The translations under genes and the position numbers were made by a program. Below the pieces are notes generated by a model, which was given only the letters and a program-made list of their open reading frames with translations, searched no databases and had not been told where the DNA came from. This document shows, one piece after another, positions 61,701-64,000 of a stretch of 64,000 nucleotides of DNA; position 1 is the first letter of the stretch, and each line of letters starts with the position of its first letter. Origin of the DNA: Sphingobacteriaceae bacterium (GTDB taxonomy: Bacteria > Bacteroidota > Bacteroidia > B-17B0 > Aurantibacillaceae); the NCBI GenBank assembly GCA_016705695.1, contig JADJLA010000004.1, positions 62,001 through 126,000 on the forward strand, in the 5' to 3' direction.

Positions 61701-61887
61701 CTATGCCGATCAATTTGGAGGACCAAAAGGAAAAAAATATAAATATAAAACACTTGCAAATCAATTACTGTCTCTGAATAAGGAAACTATGCAAAGGCAA
61801 AAACAGGCATTGGAGGAAAATTTTGAGAATTGGAAGGGTCAACTTGAACAAGTAGATGATGTTTGCATAATTGGCATAAGAATATGA
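58702..61887 (+). CDS. Two-component-type propeller sensor fused to SpoIIE phosphatase, array gene 4
   Basis: 1,061 residues. Signal peptide (FLFIFTLILFNRIDAQ), then about 14 periplasmic Reg_prop propeller repeats (FSVYQDKSGFLWVPSSLGLSRFDG, ANVIQDKNKVLWVGSNRGTIIY, GCYTDNGGNVWFSSWGKGLFKF and so on), a Y_Y_Y domain (LTFSYIGICLASPLNVKYQYKLEGLDKNWSP, about 680-755), a TM helix (IIIIISVIAGIITYIRL), a long helix and linker (EEKQKEILDSIKYAKRLQKAILTS) and the output with PKDIVSGDFYWMVHLEE, AADCTGHGVPGAFMSMLN, IQDGMDIAFG, FTDGYADQFGG and LEQVDDVCIIGIRI. The sensor half is the one found in Bacteroidota hybrid two-component systems; here a phosphatase replaces the kinase. A 60-base spacer precedes it, the only real gap in the array. 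Confidence 0.9.
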   Translation: MFSGKIFLFIFTLILFNRIDAQLIYSAANEVNFKRYSIEEGLNGKNIFSVYQDKSGFLWVPSSLGLSRFDGLHFKNFSKKDGIPGSVVANVIQDKNKVLWVGSNRGTIIYKDRKFIKYDSAHVLTKCMMLCSLEDKDSTIWIGYSNGVLHIDPDKIDNPVIKHYKLGTGPQNIIRCLSRNIKGELVAGSESGIYAFRKDSFMLYTPHRCMGFSFVIINDSTEWACGWGSDVNEFVNGKHKRMISLGSPIMSITKVANDQIWLASWDKGVFKYDGNSFIHYNNEQGLEYGSFWGCYTDNGGNVWFSSWGKGLFKFSGERFTKLTDKSGLVNNNVIGIHKAPDGKIWFTSENGLMYVDPLNNNFKKKLTEFDGNKMSKIMCSVIRPNNEVLALGYGGYGYRINNDKISLDPKMYGFAVINDHNNDLIIGLESNGAVRHRNGGVIDSIKLNIYNRDLNTYEKLYEDKKNNLWLFNFFKGVNYYNGKTTINFSQRRGFINDPATAVCDDIKGNYWIGTRGRGVFKCVFISDTLLEIKDSITEFHGLLTDNINSLHIVKNKLLIGTDKGLNIMDLKRYNYDGSKTIRSYGKGEGFINSETDVAFCEENGSAWIKTDQGAYFYDPRFDEINTTETRTHILSIKLFLKDVDWSQYSKTLNNESIPTSLKLSYDNDHLTFSYIGICLASPLNVKYQYKLEGLDKNWSPVTEVHEAAYSSIPPGTYTFMVRSCNNDDQWNKTPTTFVFTITPPFWKTIWFNIIIIISVIAGIITYIRLRERKLKAEKLLLEDKVTARTIQLKDALAQVEEKQKEILDSIKYAKRLQKAILTSEKTLRSVFEQSFILFKPKDIVSGDFYWMVHLEEKSINKNTFVFAAADCTGHGVPGAFMSMLNSTLLNQTVYNPNIMTPADVLNFMNTELPKNLRTSDDNDKIQDGMDIAFGIIDINNNLLKFCGANNPCWIIRDGALIELAPIKQAITATTEYEKRTFIDQEVPLKKGDCIYMFTDGYADQFGGPKGKKYKYKTLANQLLSLNKETMQRQKQALEENFENWKGQLEQVDDVCIIGIRI

Positions 61888-63818
61888 GATATTTTCTTTT
61901 AGTTATAGCTCTTCTCTTTGTCTCTGAAATTCATGCGCAAGAATCAATTTTTATTGACTCACTTAAGAAATTCATCGCTACGGCACCGGATGATTCTAAT
62001 AAAGTAAATGCAATTTATAAATTAGGAACTCAGTACAATCTATTTAAATCAAAAGAGCACATCCCGCAATTTATTTCAGCACTTAATCTCAGCAAAAAAA
62101 TAGGTCACAAGAACAACAGAGCTAAAATATACCTTTCACTAGTAACCACTCTTTTTTATAATAATATTTATGATCTTGGTATGGAGTATGCATTGGAAGG
62201 CCTTACTTTCATTCAAAAAGAAGGGCAACCTCATGAACAATTTATCTTGCACGGGATGCTTGGAAATTTATGTTCAAAGCTTGGAAAGTACGAAAAGGGT
62301 AAGCATTATTACTATGAATTATTGACTTACAAGAAAAACAACAATGATCAAGTAGGTTATGCAAACACTCATGTTAACATTGCCATAGGTGAAATGGATC
62401 AAAAGAACTATGATTCTGCAATTTGGCACCTTTCAAAAGCAGAAATTATATTGAAAAGGAATAATAAGCAAGCTTATACCGCAAATTGTGTTTTAGGTTT
62501 AGCAGAAGCATATCTCGCGAAGGGAGATCTTATGTCAGCTACACAAAAAGCACTTGAGTCACATGCAATGTATACTATTACTAATAATATGTACGGAATA
62601 ACTAATTGCACTTATGTATTAGGTTCAATTAAGCAAAAAAAGGGAGAACATAAACAGGCCATAGAGTACTTTGAAAGAAGTCGTTCTTTAGCAGATTCGC
62701 TTAAATTAGTAGAGGCTAGAAAAGATTCTTATAAAAATTTAGCAATAGAATATTCCATACTTAATGATCACAAAGCGCCTTATGAAAACCTCACTCTTTT
62801 TAAACAATATGATGATAGCTTGGATATTGAGAAACAAAAAGGTAAAATGCTCGAAATGGAAGTAAAATACGATATTACCAAAAAAGAGAATTTGCTGCTC
62901 GAACAAACCGTTGAAATAGAATCTCAAAATAAACAACGTAATTTGCTTCTATTAGGGCTTTCAGCTATTCTCCTACTCCTTTTCGTTTCATTTAGAGCTT
63001 ATAAACAAAAAAAGAATTCAGCTGATATCATTACTAAACAGAAGCATTTAGTTGAAGATAAACAAAAAGAGATCCTCGATTCTATAAATTACGCACAGCG
63101 AATTCAAAAAGCAATTTTAGCACGCGAAGAGGAAATTAAACACCATTTAGAGGATAGTTTTTTATTCTACCGGCCAAAGGATATTATTGCCGGAGATTTT
63201 TACTTTTTTGAAGTTACCGATACTCATATTTTTTATGCAGCAGCCGATTGTACCGGACATGGTGTTCCAGGTGCTCTAATGAGTGTAGTTTGTTCTAATT
63301 CATTAACGCGATCGGTAAAAGAATTTGGCCTAGTTAAACCCGGAGAAATTCTAGATAAAACAAGAGAGTTAGTTGTAGAAACGTTACGAAAGAGTGGTGA
63401 AGAAGTAAAAGACGGCATGGACATAAGTTTAATTACTTTTTCGCGAAAGAACTTGTTAGAAAACATACAATGGGCCGGAGCAAACAATCCGCTTTGGTAT
63501 GTAAAAAGTAATGCACTTGTAGAAGTTAAAGCCGATAAGCAGCCCATTGGTTTATACGATGCGCCAAAGCCTTTTACCTCCCACTCTATTTCGCTTGATA
63601 AAGGAGATATGATATTTTTATTTACCGATGGCTACGCCGATCAGTTTGGTGGACTAAAGGCAAAGAAATTCAAACGCAAACAATTTCAGGAAGTTCTTGA
63701 GTCCATTTCTTCAATAAATTCAACAGAACAGGTAAAAATACTGGAAGAGAGATTCACCAACTGGAAGGGCGAATTAGAACAAGTTGATGATGTTTGTGTG
63801 ATTGGAATAAAGATCTAA
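61884..63818 (+). CDS. TPR-SpoIIE phosphatase, array gene 5
   Basis: 644 residues from ATG 61884, which overlaps the previous TGA by 4 bases (ATGA) and gives the signal peptide MRYFLLVIALLFVSEIHAQ; an earlier frame start at 61863 lies inside the previous gene. TPR repeats (40-320, e.g. GYANTHVNIAIGEMDQKNYDSAIWHLSKAE), TM helix (NLLLLGLSAILLLLFVSFRAY), linker DKQKEILDSINYAQRIQKAILAREEE and output PKDIIAGDFYFFEV, AADCTGHGVPGALMSVVC, VKDGMDISLI, FTDGYADQFGGLKAKKF and LEQVDDVCVIGIKI. GDFYFF and the absence of the KEGQ-DGFDG block put it nearer to gene 4 and the multi-TM pair than to genes 1-3. Confidence 0.88.
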   Translation: MRYFLLVIALLFVSEIHAQESIFIDSLKKFIATAPDDSNKVNAIYKLGTQYNLFKSKEHIPQFISALNLSKKIGHKNNRAKIYLSLVTTLFYNNIYDLGMEYALEGLTFIQKEGQPHEQFILHGMLGNLCSKLGKYEKGKHYYYELLTYKKNNNDQVGYANTHVNIAIGEMDQKNYDSAIWHLSKAEIILKRNNKQAYTANCVLGLAEAYLAKGDLMSATQKALESHAMYTITNNMYGITNCTYVLGSIKQKKGEHKQAIEYFERSRSLADSLKLVEARKDSYKNLAIEYSILNDHKAPYENLTLFKQYDDSLDIEKQKGKMLEMEVKYDITKKENLLLEQTVEIESQNKQRNLLLLGLSAILLLLFVSFRAYKQKKNSADIITKQKHLVEDKQKEILDSINYAQRIQKAILAREEEIKHHLEDSFLFYRPKDIIAGDFYFFEVTDTHIFYAAADCTGHGVPGALMSVVCSNSLTRSVKEFGLVKPGEILDKTRELVVETLRKSGEEVKDGMDISLITFSRKNLLENIQWAGANNPLWYVKSNALVEVKADKQPIGLYDAPKPFTSHSISLDKGDMIFLFTDGYADQFGGLKAKKFKRKQFQEVLESISSINSTEQVKILEERFTNWKGELEQVDDVCVIGIKI

Positions 63819-64000
63819 ATGAAAGCAAGAATTAACATATTGATATGCTTACTTATGTTTATGTTCAATTTAAGAGCACAAAACAGTATTCAAGATCTAA
63901 AAGATTCTGTTCGCGTTAAGGAATTCATTTCTTCTGCGGCAAAACTAGCTGAAAAACCAGATTCACAACTATTCTTTGCAAAAAAGGCCATGGAACTTTC
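63819..64000 (+). CDS. Array gene 6, 5' part (probably TPR-SpoIIE), cut by window end
   Basis: The ATG at 63819 follows the preceding TAA with no gap. The 60 codons in the window read MKARINILICLLMFMFNLRAQ (signal peptide) and then NSIQDLKDSVRVKEFISSAAKLAEKPDSQLFFAKKAMELS, a helical start like the first TPRs of array genes 1-3 and 5. The phosphatase domain is not seen, so its presence is inference from position and from the matching N-terminus. Confidence 0.6.
   Translation, partial: MKARINILICLLMFMFNLRAQNSIQDLKDSVRVKEFISSAAKLAEKPDSQLFFAKKAMEL

Noticed and set aside
1..64000. tRNA or rRNA genes
   Set aside because: I checked the intergenic spacers for cloverleaf-like arms and rRNA words and saw none; a tRNAscan run would be decisive.

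Overview
The window comes from a Bacteroidota chromosome. Marks of the phylum: two T9SS core genes (a PorU-type sortase split by a frameshift, plus an adjacent PorV/PorQ-family barrel), two secreted proteins with type IX C-terminal sorting domains, TAnnTTTG promoter boxes a few bases upstream of start codons, almost no Shine-Dalgarno sequences, a short archaeal-type ProRS, and L31 of the zinc-free type. Family-level placement is not possible by eye. There are no tRNA or rRNA genes, CRISPR arrays, prophage genes or transposases.

Layout. 1-8.9 kb (minus strand): prolyl oligopeptidase (cut by the window edge), acyl-CoA thioesterase, U32-family protein, a broken aconitase, a small unknown protein and an acyl-CoA carboxylase beta subunit. 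9.0-11.8 kb (plus): dapA (one frameshift), a phosphoribosyltransferase and a classical RsbU-like phosphatase. 12-18.3 kb: surface polysaccharide genes (O-antigen ligase/polymerase, two Wzz-like proteins, a Wzx-like flippase, a GT4 glycosyltransferase). 18.5-21.6 kb: LpxD-like acyltransferase, unknown protein, ProRS. 21.8-30.7 kb: cell-envelope genes (Asn/Tyr/Gly-rich lipoprotein, OmpP1/FadL-like barrel, TPR protein, SPFH protein, T9SS-exported M43 metalloprotease), a methyltransferase and a CvfB-like RNA-binding protein. 30.7-36.8 kb: T9SS sortase and PorV-like barrel. 36.9-39.2 kb: an MBOAT O-acyltransferase with a frameshifted SGNH-like partner. 39.2-46.7 kb: ArfB, amidase, L31, a T9SS cargo protein, a hydrolase, a propeller protein, a 41-residue lipoprotein and an orphan OmpR-type response regulator.

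47.6-64 kb is the most striking part. Seven complete genes, and probably an eighth cut by the window edge, put varied sensor modules (multi-TM, TPR, two-component-type beta-propeller plus Y_Y_Y) onto one nearly constant output: an S-helix-like linker and a lineage-specific SpoIIE/PP2C phosphatase domain. Five of the complete genes and the partial one run head to tail with almost no spacing, directly after a PaaZ-like ALDH-MaoC gene. No STAS anti-anti-sigma factor or anti-sigma kinase is obvious beside them, so their substrates are unknown.

Sequence quality or decay: single-base indels, mostly in homopolymers, split aconitase, dapA, porU and the SGNH gene, and perhaps shift the start of one wzz. 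The aconitase also lacks its last ~85 codons at a junction with the U32 gene. Several families of intergenic inverted repeats are present, including a motif that directly follows four different stop codons.
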